DNA from: Hemileia vastatrix
Lineage: Eukaryota; Basidiomycota; Pucciniomycetes; Pucciniales; Zaghouaniaceae
DNA: 64,000 nt
Direction: 5' to 3'
Assembly (NCBI GenBank): GCA_030280995.1
Contig: JASXTE010000007.1
Coordinates: forward strand, 4,138,001-4,202,000
Below are positions 21,810 through 32,141 of the stretch, piece after piece. The stretch's first letter is position 1. Each line of letters begins with the position of its first letter. The position numbers and the translations under genes are program-made. Under the pieces are notes generated by a model. That model was not told where the DNA came from. It did not search any database and worked only from the letters and a program-made list of their open reading frames with translations.

Positions 21810-23207
21810 ATGCCTCGTCATCCTAGATCTTCTCAAAGGCAGCCATCACCCAGTTCTTCTTCAATTCCCACTACTTCCTCTTTTCCCCGCTCAGCCAAGA
21901 AATCAAAGACTGTTCAATTAAAAAAAGATGATCATCTCATTCTTATCAACTGGCTGAAAACCAAATCTAACTATGATTCTTGTTTTGGTACTGAGTATGC
22001 CACTAAAGTAGGACGGCCCCCCACATCAAAAGTTAATGGATATCTTCTAATGGCAAATGAATTACGCAATAAGACCAAGGGAAGGATTGATCTTTTGCCT
22101 AAACAGATGTCTGAACGCTTCAAGCATTATCAAGCAAAATACAAGAAGGCAAAGGCTCTTTCATCTTCCACTGGTTTTGGGGTTACTGACATTGATATAA
22201 CTAAGGGTATAAAATCCATAGACAATAAACTTGATTCTTTATGTCCTTACTTTAAAGAGATGGATGCAATTTTTGGAGAGCGAGCCGATGTTAATCCTGT
22301 AAACATGTTGGATGGAGAAGATCCTATCTCCAAACATGATGTCAAAGCAAATCTTTTCCCATCCTCTTCCTCCACTCAAGCCTCCCCTCTTCTAAATTCT
22401 ACGAATCTAGATAGCTTTGCTATTGATCCTATTGGCGATTTAACCCAACCCAATCTAACTCAGGTCTGTTTCTTTTATCTTATCAATTCTATTTTTTTAT
22501 TTACTTATATTTTTCTTATTTCTTAAAAGGCTGATGAACAAACCCAGGATCCTCAATCAACTGAGTCTGAAGCTAGTGACAATGATGAGGAGGAAAATGC
22601 TACATTGAACAAAAAGAGAAGGGCTTCAACTAGTCTAAATTTCCTCTCCCAAAGAAGACGAAAAAGTGATACTTCATCACAAACACCTTTTTCTTCGATG
22701 GAACAGTTTTTAGAGAAATGTGATGCTGGTAAGTGATATCATACCTCTTATTACTTTACTCTGCTTTTCTTCTACTTTATGTTAATTTTTATTCTCACTC
22801 TAGAACAAGTGGAAATTGCTAAAGAGACACTGAGCTTTGAAAAGAAGAAATACGAGCTCTCTTTAAGGAGGGATGACAGAGTACAAGATTTGGAAGAGAG
22901 GAAGTATGAGCTCTCCTTACGGAAGGATGATCGGATCCAAGATTTGGAGGAGAAGAAGTTTGAGCTCTCTTTACAGAAGGATGGTAGGGCCCAAGATTTG
23001 GAGGAGAAGAAGTTTGAGTTAACTCTTAGTATTGAAAAATCCAAAAATAAGGAAAAAACACTCGAGCATCAAAACTTAATGGAACAGATGAAGTATAAGC
23101 ATGATCTCCAAGAAAGTTCTAAAAAGAAAGATTTCTTGATCGAATGCATTAAAGCAAACAAATCTGTTGAAGAAATAGAACGTTTAATGAAATTTTTTGT
23201 TGACTAG
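21810..23207 (+). CDS. Harbinger accessory protein: SANT/Myb-like DNA-binding domain plus coiled coil, three exons
   Basis: Exons 21810-22463, 22530-22728 and 22804-23207 join to one 418-residue frame. Intron 1 (66 bp) is GTCTGT..AAAAG; intron 2 (75 bp) has a consensus GTAAGT and CTCTAG and splits a Glu codon. The N-terminus is Ser/Pro-rich; residues about 34-125 (DHLILINWLKTKSNYD, GRPPTSKVNGYLLMA, MSERFKHYQAKYKKAK) match the SANT-like protein of Harbinger elements abundant in rust fungi, which in PIF/Harbinger systems helps transposase bind ends and enter the nucleus. A basic KKRRAS / QRRRK region (possible nuclear signal) precedes a coiled coil with 18-residue repeats (KYELSLRKDDRIQDLEE type). 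No stop breaks it, so it may still be expressed. Confidence 0.85.
22850..23030 (+). repeat. In-frame 54-bp minisatellite in the coiled-coil exon
   Basis: Three full units and a partial one, each coding for 18 residues of the form KYELSLRxDDRxQDLEE, run head to tail. The unit length is a multiple of three, so copy changes would lengthen or shorten the coil without breaking the frame. Confidence 0.9.
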
Positions 23208-23344
23208 TTTCTTTTATTTCTTTCACACTTCATGTGTTCATATTTATTTGTACATAAATTTTACAATTATTTTCTGTATTTCTTGAAATATCGTATTTTA
23301 ATGTTAAATATTCTTTTTTTAAATAAAATTTTCAAGTCTCCTTT

Positions 23345-23759
23345 GAAAATTTGACAATCCCCCACCCCTGGATTTTTTTGAAGTAAGGGGTGGGTATCAC
23401 AAAAATTCTTTCATGTCATGAATCTTGAAAGTTTTATATGAAAATTTGGCTTTACTACCCCCTGCATTTTACCGGTATCCTAAAAATTCTTACATGTCAA
23501 GAATTTCACAAGTCTTATAAAAAATTTTGGCACAACCCCCCATGGATTTTATTGAAGTAAGGGACGGGTATCACAAAAATATTTACAAGTCAAAAAAATT
23601 CTATATCTGTTTAAAAAAATTGGCAATACTCTCCCCTGCATTTTATTGAAGCAAGGGGTGGGTATCACCAAAATTTTTCTAAGTCATCAATTTCACATGT
23701 CAGATTTGAAAATTTGGCAATACCCCCCCCTGCATTTTATTGAAGTAAGGGGTGGAAGT
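23345..23759. repeat. Tandem repeat, about 95-bp unit, five copies, inside the Harbinger-like element
   Basis: Copies centre on GCATTTTATTGAAGTAAGGG or its variants at about 23370, 23461, 23541, 23634 and 23728, each preceded by AATTTGGCAATACCCCCC-like sequence and followed by GGTATCACAAAAATT. The block lies between the convergent ends of the SANT gene and the dioxygenase gene and is not coding. Confidence 0.85.
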
Positions 23760-24055
23760 CATCTAAATTTAATATAATTACATAAATTATTAAATAAATA
23801 TCTAATATATATCAATTTCCCTAGTTTAAAGTAATGACAATCCCTCAAGCCAAAATGCAGACCAAGTCGAGAAACATAAGTTTGGGACTTTCTACAGGTA
23901 TAGGAAAGAGGAACCCCATGAAACAAATAAATGTTATCATGATTACCTGTTATACAACACAAGGTTGATGGCTCATCACATTATTTGAGAAAATTGATAT
24001 ATAAAAAATATTTATTAAAAATTTATGGAAAAATATAAAATTTTCGATGACAACT
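23760..24055 (-). other. Short unassigned stretch downstream of dioxygenase
   Basis: A minus-strand frame at 23759-23962 reads YLFHGVPLSYTCRKSQTYVS and RLGLHFGLRDCHYFKL. It might be a former 3' part of the dioxygenase or an unrelated exon; I cannot assign it. The rest is AT-rich. Confidence 0.25.
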
Positions 24056-24701
24056 CTAATCCCCATACTTTTTGGATCTAGATAAAGTTTTTTTAAATCG
24101 AATAACTTTACCTTCTTTCTTTACCTTATTGATTCTTTGTATCAACTTATTACTGATTTGAAATGAGCAACCGAAATGAGTGAAATCTTGACAGGATTTC
24201 AAACCAGGAGGAGCTTTGGTCGTTTGATGATTATCCTTAGAAGAATTCCAAATAGTTTCGATGATACCATTTCCCAAACCAAAATCAATGATGCACCGGT
24301 GGTCTGGAAAATATAAACCATGTCCTTTGATTTTAGCTGGAGATGGTATTGGGTGGCCACTTATCAGATTGATATATGAGAATATTCCAAAAGTAAGAAA
24401 ATTGGCATCATTCCTATCGATATGAATCCTATTGTGGAATCCAGAATGAGTGATAATAACATTAGAAAATAAAAGATATTCGTGGCTGATATCTTCCAAT
24501 TCGGAGTCACACCAATTTGGTATTCCAACTTTGGTTGCAAATTCATGATTTTTTTCAAATGCTTTATTACAGAGCTTGTTGAGTTGAAAAGCAAGAAAAG
24601 AGTCAAAGGAAGGTAGAGTGTCCCATAAGCGAAAATCTTCATCTTTTTGAGCTTTAGTGATATTCTTGACCAACGAATATATGCCTATATAATTGAAATG
24701 C
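24056..24701 (-). CDS. TET/JBP-like 2OG-Fe(II) dioxygenase, 3' exon (5' part not resolved)
   Basis: The open frame enters after a candidate splice acceptor (TATCTAG/GCATTT at 24702) and has no clear ATG, so upstream exons are expected. It reads GIPNWCDSELED, then SNVIITHSGFHNRIHIDRND, then TFGIFSYINLISGHP, then GHGLYFPDHRCIIDFG and NGIIETIWNSSKDNHQT. This order fits the fungal TET/JBP-type dioxygenases that use Fe(II) and 2-oxoglutarate, enzymes that oxidise methylated bases. The HxD iron pair is in HIDRND; the His of PDHRC is the likely third ligand. The tail is lysine-rich. Within about 200 codons no stop occurs. In fungi such genes are known with KDZ-type transposons; here one sits in a Harbinger-like element. 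Substrate and activity are inferred. Confidence 0.65.
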
Positions 24702-24784
24702 CTAGATAATAATCATATAAGAGTTTCAGAATCCTTATCCTCTAAATATGCAATATAAAAATGTGAAATAAGACAAGTGAAATT

Positions 24785-25106
24785 TGGAAAAAAGGCTCAA
24801 CTTCAAAGGTCAAAATCTCAGCAACCACTGAACCTAATTCAAACCTGTTTGTGGAAAATGAAAGATATGCTTTAGTAGAATCTTCAGTTAAAGGACATGC
24901 GATTTAAATAAACCTAACCCTAATTTGTTACATAAAAAAATGAAATAAAAATTTAAATTGGGAAAAAAAAGGCTCAACTTTAACGGTCAATATCTCAGCA
25001 ACCACTGAATCAAATTCAAATCTGTTTGCAGGAAATGAAAGGTAGCCTTCAGGAGAATTTTCAGCGAAAAGAACATTAGATTTGAATAAACCTAACCCTA
25101 ATTCCG
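24785..25106. repeat. Tandem duplication, about 175-bp unit, inside the Harbinger-like element
   Basis: Two copies (about 24785-24933 and 24960-25106) share GGCTCAACTT, CAGCAACCACTGAA, AATTCAAAYCTGTTTG, GAAATGAAAG and AAACCTAACCCTAATT in order. It lies upstream of the dioxygenase exon, where its 5' exons or promoter should be. Confidence 0.8.
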
Positions 25107-25948
25107 AGTCTGATTTTCAAAATTTTACAAAAACTTGAAAAGTGGTAATGAAGATGAGATCAAAAGGAGTTTTATAAGTTCACTGTTATCCAGATAAGAG
25201 TCATACATATATTTAAGTATGAAGTTTTCATAAAAGGAATGAGATATCATATAGGCATGAAAAAAAGGAGATGAAACTTACCTTGATTGAAAAGTAGGAA
25301 AAATAGAGTGAGAAAGATTGATGTTGGAATTGTGGGGAAATTGAATATGGAGTAAGTGAAATGCATAAAGAATGTGCAATGTATGTGTTTCAATGAAATG
25401 GAGCCAAAAAAAAGTGAAATAAGGGAAAGGGGGGATAATGACAATGCCAAGGAGGGATGAAGAGTAGGGTGATGGAGCTAAAAAATAAAGTAAAGAGGGA
25501 GAGAAAAAAAAGGTTAATTATACCATTGAAATCCAAAATAACCACTTACAAAAAAAATTTAGATAAAAAAAATAAAATAAACAGAAAAAAACAAAAAAAA
25601 ATTATAATTAGTAATCAAAAAATCAAAAAAAAGAATAAAATGACTTACCTGGAGAGATGAGATGACAAAATGAATGAAACCAAATTGTTTGAGGGATGTT
25701 GGAGGAGAATAGGAAAAGGATATGAGGGATGAATGAAAAAAAAAAATCACTGACAAAATATGCAATTTCAGAAAATATGCGATTTCATGTTGAGCTGGTG
25801 AAAGAAAACCGATGAGCCATCCAAAAAAAAGATATTCACTGTAAATTCAAAAAAAAAAATGAATATGCAACAAACCAAAATACAAAACCAAGTGATTAAA
25901 GTACACAAAGAGGACATTTGGAAAGTATGAAAACATAAAAATTAAAAA
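25107..25948 (-). other. Low-complexity stretch between dioxygenase and transposase
   Basis: Minus-strand pyrimidine-rich sequence with two good splice-donor sequences, CAATCAAG/GTAAGT near 25280 and CTCTCCAG/GTAAGT near 25648. These could be 5' untranslated exons of the dioxygenase gene. The missing C-terminal part of the transposase (second Asp and Glu motifs) was looked for here and not seen. Confidence 0.4.
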
Positions 25949-26581
25949 TTAAAAGGGTGAAGAGAAATGTTGGAGAGTAATTGCAGGCTTTTGACTCAAA
26001 GGGATGGTTGTGCCATCAACAAAACCTACACAGCCAGGGAAACCTTCAGCTTGCATTACTTGAGAGGATTCAAGTCGCTGTTCTGGAGTTGGCCAAGCAA
26101 GAGTTTGAGACTTGAGGGAAAGGATAGCAATCATACAGCGCTTGGTGTATAATATCACGGTACCATATCCTATGTTAAAGAGATTATCCAAACGTCTTAC
26201 GGCAGCACCATTTCCATTTGAGCCAAAGCGACATAGAGCAACAGCAAGTTGGATGGCAGGATTACGCTTTTTGTTATGAGAATTGTTATGGAAGATAGGA
26301 TGATCGGAGATGAGTTGATAAAGTTTGAAGAAAGAATCGGGAGAAGTTCTAAAAAGTTGTGTGAAGTTTAAATGAGGAATGTTGAGAATGGAGGCCAGAT
26401 CATATCGGGGATCATGATAAAGATTTGGCCCCCTGGTGATGATGTAATGCTTTTTGGAAAGAAAACACATATAAGCTAAAGCATCTTCCAAATCAGAGTC
26501 AGATTTATAGTAAAGAACTAAAAGAAAAGTAATAGCATTCATTGTTGAGTGAAGTAGCTTCCTAGTAGAGAGGTGTTTCAT
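25949..26581 (-). pseudogene. Harbinger (DDE_Tnp_4-type) transposase, truncated after first catalytic motif
   Basis: ATG at 26581 (MKHLSTRKLL). Of about 210 codons, the middle reads FFKLYQLISDHPIFHNNS, then IQLAVALCRFGSNGNGAAV and IGYGTVILYTKRCM, the helix-turn-helix/N-terminal region of Harbinger transposases. It ends GFPGCVGFVDGTTIPLSQKP, which holds the first catalytic Asp in the family's VDGTxxPL motif. Directly after QKPA the similarity stops and a TAA follows; family members continue for about 150-200 residues with the second Asp and the Glu. No splice donor is evident at the break, so an internal deletion is likely. It would bind DNA at most, not cut it. Confidence 0.8.
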
Positions 26582-26845
26582 TGTTGCCAGTGGAAGGGTT
26601 ATGTGATGAGGGAAGTGGGAATTCACCGCCAAATGTGCAGTTGGGGTGTGTAGATAGAAAAAAAACTTAAGTGTTCGCCACCAAAATTAAGTAGCATAGA
26701 GTGAGGAAATACTTAAGGATGGCATCAGCAATTATAAGTCATGTGACTTTCTTAAAAATCCATCATGGATGAGATGAGTTTGGGATCAGGAATTAGGAAT
26801 GGAAATTGGGGTATAAGAGGCGGGATAATGCATTATCGTGGATTT

Positions 26846-26877
26846 CTTATCCACTAGCCCTGGGGCTAGTGGATAAG
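26846..26877. repeat. Perfect palindrome near right end of the Harbinger-like element
   Basis: Same 15-bp arms and 2-bp centre as at 19678-19709, about 85 bp inside the terminal repeat. Conserved in all three copies in the window. Confidence 0.85.
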
Positions 26878-27029
26878 AATCTTCCGCAATTAATAATGTC
26901 TGATCCCGGGAAAAAAAATTCCTGATCCCTAATTGCGGATCCCTGAACATTGATACCCCCTAATATAGCCTGTCTATCAAAGATCATCTGATATGACTCA
27001 GCTTATTCTAAGATAGAAAAAAATTTATC

Positions 27030-27765
27030 AGCTAGTTTGGTTCTGCACAGAAAAGAAGAAAAATACTTCAAAGAGTGTCTCCAGCCAACATACAAGACAC
27101 TGAAACACATTTTTGTTTTACCATGGGGTGCAGCAATCATACAACAGTTGTGAAAAAGTTATAAAGAAATTGTTTTTTGCACTTAAGACCCACTTAAGAC
27201 CTTTATGTGCTAAAATAATTGTTACATAGCTGTTTCATGATTGTTTTTCTATTTTTGGACCCCAAGACATAACTTACATTTGTGGAAGTGAGAGTGAATA
27301 GATTTCCACAATGTTTTTGGTGCCCTTTTTAAACAAAACTAAAATTTCACTCATTTTTTCACCTACTTCTAGAAGAAAAGGAACATATTTTATTGAAAAT
27401 ATACACAAGAATATTCACATACCTTTCCTCAATAGAAATGATCCCCAACATAATTTAACTTGGATAGAATACAACACCCTGTGCATAAAGCTCTCATATC
27501 TCAACAATATCAAACTGAAAATCAGTTTGAAAAGTTATTTTTTCCACCTTAGTCTCCAGACATCAATCCTGTAGAGGACATTTAGAAATATCTCAAAAAT
27601 ATTTTTCAATAAAATAACCAGCTAAAGACATAATTCAAATGCAAGAACCTTTGGTAGAAGCTTAAGATGACTTCCAATTGACCCAATTAGTTGGTAAAGC
27701 TTCCTCAATTCCCTCAAAGATTCAAATGGTTATGGAAAATCATGGAGGAACTACCTGTAGTTAGA
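27030..27765 (+). pseudogene. Tc1/mariner transposase relic, C-terminal catalytic part
   Basis: The plus strand reads VLHRKEEKYFKECLQPTYK and then a PWGAAI, matching the VWRRKGE....CLQPTFK.....VWGAI segment of Tc1/mariner transposases. Further on come PP.SPDINPVEDI.KYLK (27543-27590), the third acidic motif region (SPDLNPIExxW), and SIPSKIQMVMENHGGTTC near the end, the typical C-terminus. There are several stops and frameshifts. Together with the helix-turn-helix remnant at 19035-19390 on the same strand it probably formed one element before the Harbinger cluster arrived. Confidence 0.75.
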
Positions 27766-27877
27766 TTTTCATAAGTGGGAAAAGCTAGAAATTTTTTCTG
27801 TTTTCTGTTTCACTTTTTTTAATATTTTTTTTCCAGTGAGACCTTCAATGATTTCTAGGTTAACCAAAGGTGTGTAT

Positions 27878-29054
27878 TGTCAGTATAGTCTAGTATATAA
27901 GTATGATATAATAGTGTTTATTTATGGTCCTACTACTTATTGATAAATGATTTAGTGATTAAACCTCAGGGGAAGACTAATAAAATAGTTATACTCAAAT
28001 AAAACTCACAATACTTGGATTTAAATGTGTGCTAGTGGTGGAAAATAGTTAAATAAAATATAGTTATAGCTTATATAAAGATAATATCAATTTATAATGG
28101 CTTTATAATATATTTCTAAATGTTAATAATTGTATAGTAGTGTTTTTTGGAGTTGTAGTAATTGAATGATGATAAATAACCGTCAAAATCCCTTCTTACT
28201 TATACCCAAATCCACTGGAGTGCACAGACCTTCAATCCAGATGATGTCACTGCTATCCCCGGAAATTAAAGCACTGTGAGGGCCCATCACCTCCCCATGG
28301 CGTCCACTTCAAGCAGTTTCAACAACCAGACCTCTAGTAAGGACCCTCCATCACTATTAATAATAACACAGATCCATACCATAAATAGAAAATCCAGATA
28401 AAAGCGGATACCATAAAGAAACAGGTAAAATAAACAATCAAAAAGAGATTTAATGAAACCAAAAGCATATAAAGGAAAGAAATAAAATTTCCAAGCCCCC
28501 AATAACATCCCCAAGCATCCACATTAACCCAGAAACATCCTTCCAACCCATAAATCCGTGAATAACCATCCAAGGAAGTAACTTTAGTTGTCCAAACTGG
28601 GTGTATGCGCCTGATATAGGTGCTTATGCTTCTGTAGGCATTGTGAGTCCACTAATTTTGTCCATATGACCTAAAATAAGCAGAAAAACAAAGGTTATAG
28701 GCTATTAAGGGGCTAAAACCCACTTATATACCTAAATATACATAATATACTGCATATTTCACTGAATATGAAATTTATGTATACATATAAGCTTATGTAT
28801 GTCAATAATTACTTCATATCACTTAAGATAAGTATATTATGACTCCATTAACACCTTAATAAGTATTATTAGGCCATGGATAAGCTATTTAAACTATTAT
28901 AAGTTATATAATAGAATAATAATTATATATATATATAATAAAATAATATATATTATTATTTTAACCTTATTTTTAATATATAAGCTTAATTTACTTAAGG
29001 TTATCTTATTTTAAGCATAAGAAATACTCATTCCTAAGGATATTTAGGCTGACA
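27878..29054 (-). repeat. 3' LTR of A2
   Basis: On the minus strand runs TGTCAGCCTAAATATCC to ...ACTGACA. The polypurine tract GGGTGAGGGAG (29055-29065, minus strand) precedes it. It holds a sense-strand hydrophobic open frame at 28287-28514 that recurs in other A LTRs. Confidence 0.93.
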
Positions 29055-29184
29055 CTCCCTCACCCAAAAAAAAAACAATAAAAAAAATGTTAAGACATTT
29101 TAATTAAAACTAAGGAGTGAAATAATAAAAATAAAAATAAAAATAAAAAATAATTTTTATAATACATATACTGAATAAACAGTA

Positions 29185-30762
29185 TTATTTAGATTTAAAT
29201 TTTTTCAAGAGATTTTTAAGATCAGAGATTTCATTTTCTAGAATCCACTGGTCATATTCACTTGATTTATTTTTAAATCTTAATAGATACTCAACTCCCT
29301 TTTCTTTTGTAAGGTGTCTCTTTTTAAGTATCTTTTCCATTTCTGCCTTTTCAACTATTTCTTCAGGTTGCTGTTTATGCCTTCCTGATCTTCTTGGAAA
29401 TAGAGCAGTATCATTAGAATGGTATGGTTTCATAAGAGAAATAGGAAATACTGGATGTTTTCTATCATATGGTGCATATAGAATAACCTCAACAGCATTA
29501 TTACCAACCATCTTTTTAACTAAAAATGGTCCAATGAATGGATCCTTCAATTTAACATTACTATTTAAATTGAAATTTAGTGTTGAAATAAGGACTTCAT
29601 CACCCTCTTTGAACATTTGTTCTTTATGGGCTTTATCCCATCTTTTCTTTTCATACTCAAACGCCTTATTGATACATTCTTGAGCATGTTTTCTGCATAA
29701 TTCCTGCATCTGAAGAAAAGATTTAGTACCTGGATGGATATCCAATCTAGGTAACTTATTAAGAGTTTTAGCAGGGGTATTAGGTACATAACCCAACCAT
29801 AACTCAAATGGCTTTTTGCCAGTGACAGAATGTACTGTACTATTGTATGCAAATTCTAAACCTGGGATAAGGGTTACCCAATCATGTGTGAATTTGTCAT
29901 TGTCTTTAAAATTAAGACCAAAAGCACAGTATCTTCTTATCATATCTTCTAAGTTTTGTATCATTCTTTCTTCTAGCCCATAAGTTTGTGGATGGTGTGC
30001 TGTAGAAGGTTTTAATTGACACCCTGAAACATCCATAAGTGATGTCCAGAACTCACAAGTAAATTTAGGATCTATGTCAGAAACTATTGCTTTGGGGAAA
30101 CCTGCTGTATTTAACATTTGTGTCCACCATAAAAAAGCTAAGTCCTTTGAAGAAACCTCTTTGTGGGTAGGAATAAATTTATACATCTTTGTAAATCTAT
30201 CTACAATTACCCAGCAGGAGTTATAACTCTTATGCCCTGCTATTGGCAAACCTGTTACAAAGTCCATGTTAATGATTTCCCATGGAGCTTTTGGTTGCTC
30301 AATTTGTTGTAATAAACCAGCTCTTTTGCCTGTTAATCTTTTAGATTTTTGACAAGAATCACATGTTTCAACATATTTCTGAACATCCTCAGACATGTTA
30401 ATCCACCAAGCTGTGTTTTTTACTCTGGTTAATGTTTTATGGTAGTCAAAATGACCTGCTAATATATCATCATGACATATACTTAACATTAACTCCTTCA
30501 TTGAAGGGGGAATTACAATTACATTACTTAATTTTTTCTTGTAATATATAAAACCATCCTCAATGGAAAATTTTCCTTTTTCTAATGCCTCTTTATACTT
30601 ATTTTGTAATGTTTTTATTAAAACATTCACTGAAGCATTAGATGGATCATTTAATATTGTAGTTAATTTACTCAAGTCAAGATCTGAATTATAATTATCA
30701 AGAATTGATTGCATAAATTCATCCTCAAGATCTACAATATAAATGCCATAAATGTTAATAAT
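29185..30762 (-). pseudogene. A2 integrase with chromodomain
   Basis: A 509-codon open frame ends at 29185. From the N-terminus: HHCC zinc domain (GHFDYHKTLTRVKNTAWW, CDSCQKSKR), catalytic core with MDFVTGLP (Asp 1), VSDIDPKF (Asp 2; the usual Arg is Ile) and a Glu in GLEERMIQ, GPY-type region (GPFLVKKMVGNNAVE), and a C-terminal chromodomain (VEYLLRFKNKSSEYDQW), which in chromoviruses directs integration to particular chromatin. The PQTDG motif reads PQTYG. One stop separates it from the RNase H. It makes the DNA cuts and joins for insertion; activity here is doubtful because of the changed residues near the catalytic sites. Confidence 0.9.
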
Positions 30763-31338
30763 CTATGACTCAGGAACATAAGCAGGATTATCATCATTAT
30801 TAGGCAGATGTACTCTAGATAACAGATCTACATTAGAGTGCAAGGTTCCTACTCTATGTGTAATAGTCATCCGGCCTCTGAATTCTTGTACAGCTAATTT
30901 CCATCTAAACATGTGTCTATTAGGAGTTTTCATGTTTAAGAGTGACTTAACTGCACTACAGTCAGTTATTAACTCAAATTTTTGGTCTTCAAGGTAATAA
31001 TATAGCTTCTCAAGAGCCCATTCTACTGCCAAACATTCAAGTTGAGTAGCACCATATTTCAATTCACCACTTCTCAGAGTACGTGAAATATAGCAGATTA
31101 CTACTTCTGACATTTTCCCTTCAATAAGTTGTTTTTGATGCAAAGCAGCACCCAGTCCAATAAAACTTGCATCTGTATATAATACAAAAGGTAATTGGAA
31201 ATCTGGTAATCCCAAGATAGGAGCTGTCATTAAACATTCTTTCAACTTATCAAAAGCTTGTTGTCTTTCATTATTCTAAATGAAAGCTTCTGATTTCTTT
31301 ATCAGTGTGGTCAGTGGTGCAGCAATTGATTGGTAGTT
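30763..31338 (-). pseudogene. A2 RNase H
   Basis: FVLYTDASFIGLGAALHQK carries the first catalytic Asp; LECLAVEWALEKLYYYL the Glu; FELITDCSAVKSLL the next Asp; ending near VDLLSRVHLP (usually DxLSR). Stops separate it from RT at about 31336 and from integrase at 30763. The enzyme would remove the RNA template during reverse transcription. Confidence 0.88.
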
Positions 31339-32130
31339 TTATATATATTGTCTATAATAACCACACATTCCAAGAAAAGATTGTACATCCTTTACATTTT
31401 GAGGAATTCCAATATTCTTTATTGCAGCCATTTTATTTTGGTCTACACATATTTGTAAGCCAGATACAATATGACCAAGCACTTTTAAAGATTCAAACCC
31501 AAATTTACATTTTTTCAATGCAAGGGTCATTTTTATTTCATCCATTTTTTGAAATACTTTCCTTAAATGGATTAAGTGTTTATCATAAGTTTTTGAGAAC
31601 ACTATGATGTCATCAATGTATACCATTAATCATCCCTCAATCATTTCATTATGGAATGTTATATCCATTAACTTCTGAAATACTGATGGAGCATTTTTTG
31701 GTCCAAATGGCATTCTGACATACTTATAAATTCCCATGTGTGTTGTTATGAACAAAAAGTTCTGTGAATTCTTTTCAACAGGAATTTGATGGTACCCTTT
31801 ATTTCCATCTAGGCAACTTATATATTTAGCACCTTTAAGGGTAGCATGTATAGAGGCAATCCTTGGCAAGGGATAAATATCATCTACTGTAAATGTATTT
31901 AATGCTCTATAATCACCGCACAGTCTTGCTTTATCTTGTTCATAAGAAATTAGCACTGGTGATATTACACAATATTTTGGTGTAGTTTCAACCTTCTCAA
32001 GAATGTTCATTTTTAATAACATCTTAATATTATCCTCTATGTCTTTCCTCTTAATTGGTGAAGCAGGGTATGGTTTCTTTTTAAGACTAGCAGGAATATT
32101 ATTTATATCACAGGTTAAACTAATCTTCAT
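31339..32130 (-). pseudogene. A2 reverse transcriptase
   Basis: Motifs in order: KPYPASPIKRKDIEDNI, CVISPVLISYEQDKARLCGDYRALN, KYISCLDGNKGYHQIPV (first Asp), YVRMPFGPKNAPSVFQ (motif B), then a stop replacing Trp (TGA, about 31627) and LMVYIDDIIVFS (YIDD catalytic pair), HIVSGLQIC, and SFLGMCGYYRQYI. Apart from the TGA the domain is complete. The YIDD box, rather than YVDD, is shared with the C element. Confidence 0.9.
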
Positions 32131-32141
32131 TTCATGATCTT

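Larger units (their letters stand above)
21459..26961 (+). mobile_element. 5.5-kb Harbinger-like DNA transposon carrying a TET/JBP-like dioxygenase, TSD AAT
   Basis: The ends AGGGGGTATCAATGTTG and CATTGATACCCCCT are inverted repeats flanked by AAT (21456-21458 and 26962-26964). Three copies in this window (with the two MITEs) all show a 3-bp A/T duplication, as in the PIF/Harbinger group (usually TWA). Inside are, on the plus strand, a three-exon SANT/coiled-coil gene (21810-23207), and on the minus strand a dioxygenase gene (24056-24701, probably with upstream exons) and a transposase cut off after its first catalytic motif (25949-26581). Two tandem-repeat blocks fill the gaps. The element looks complete at its ends but defective in its transposase. 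Confidence 0.88.

Noticed and set aside
23345..23759. Regular repeats that might suggest a CRISPR array
   Set aside because: Units are contiguous, about 95 bp and diverged, with no unique spacers; the DNA is eukaryotic.
25247..25765. Minus-strand hydrophobic frames ending near GTAAGT sites
   Set aside because: Low-complexity pyrimidine tracts; at best untranslated exons.
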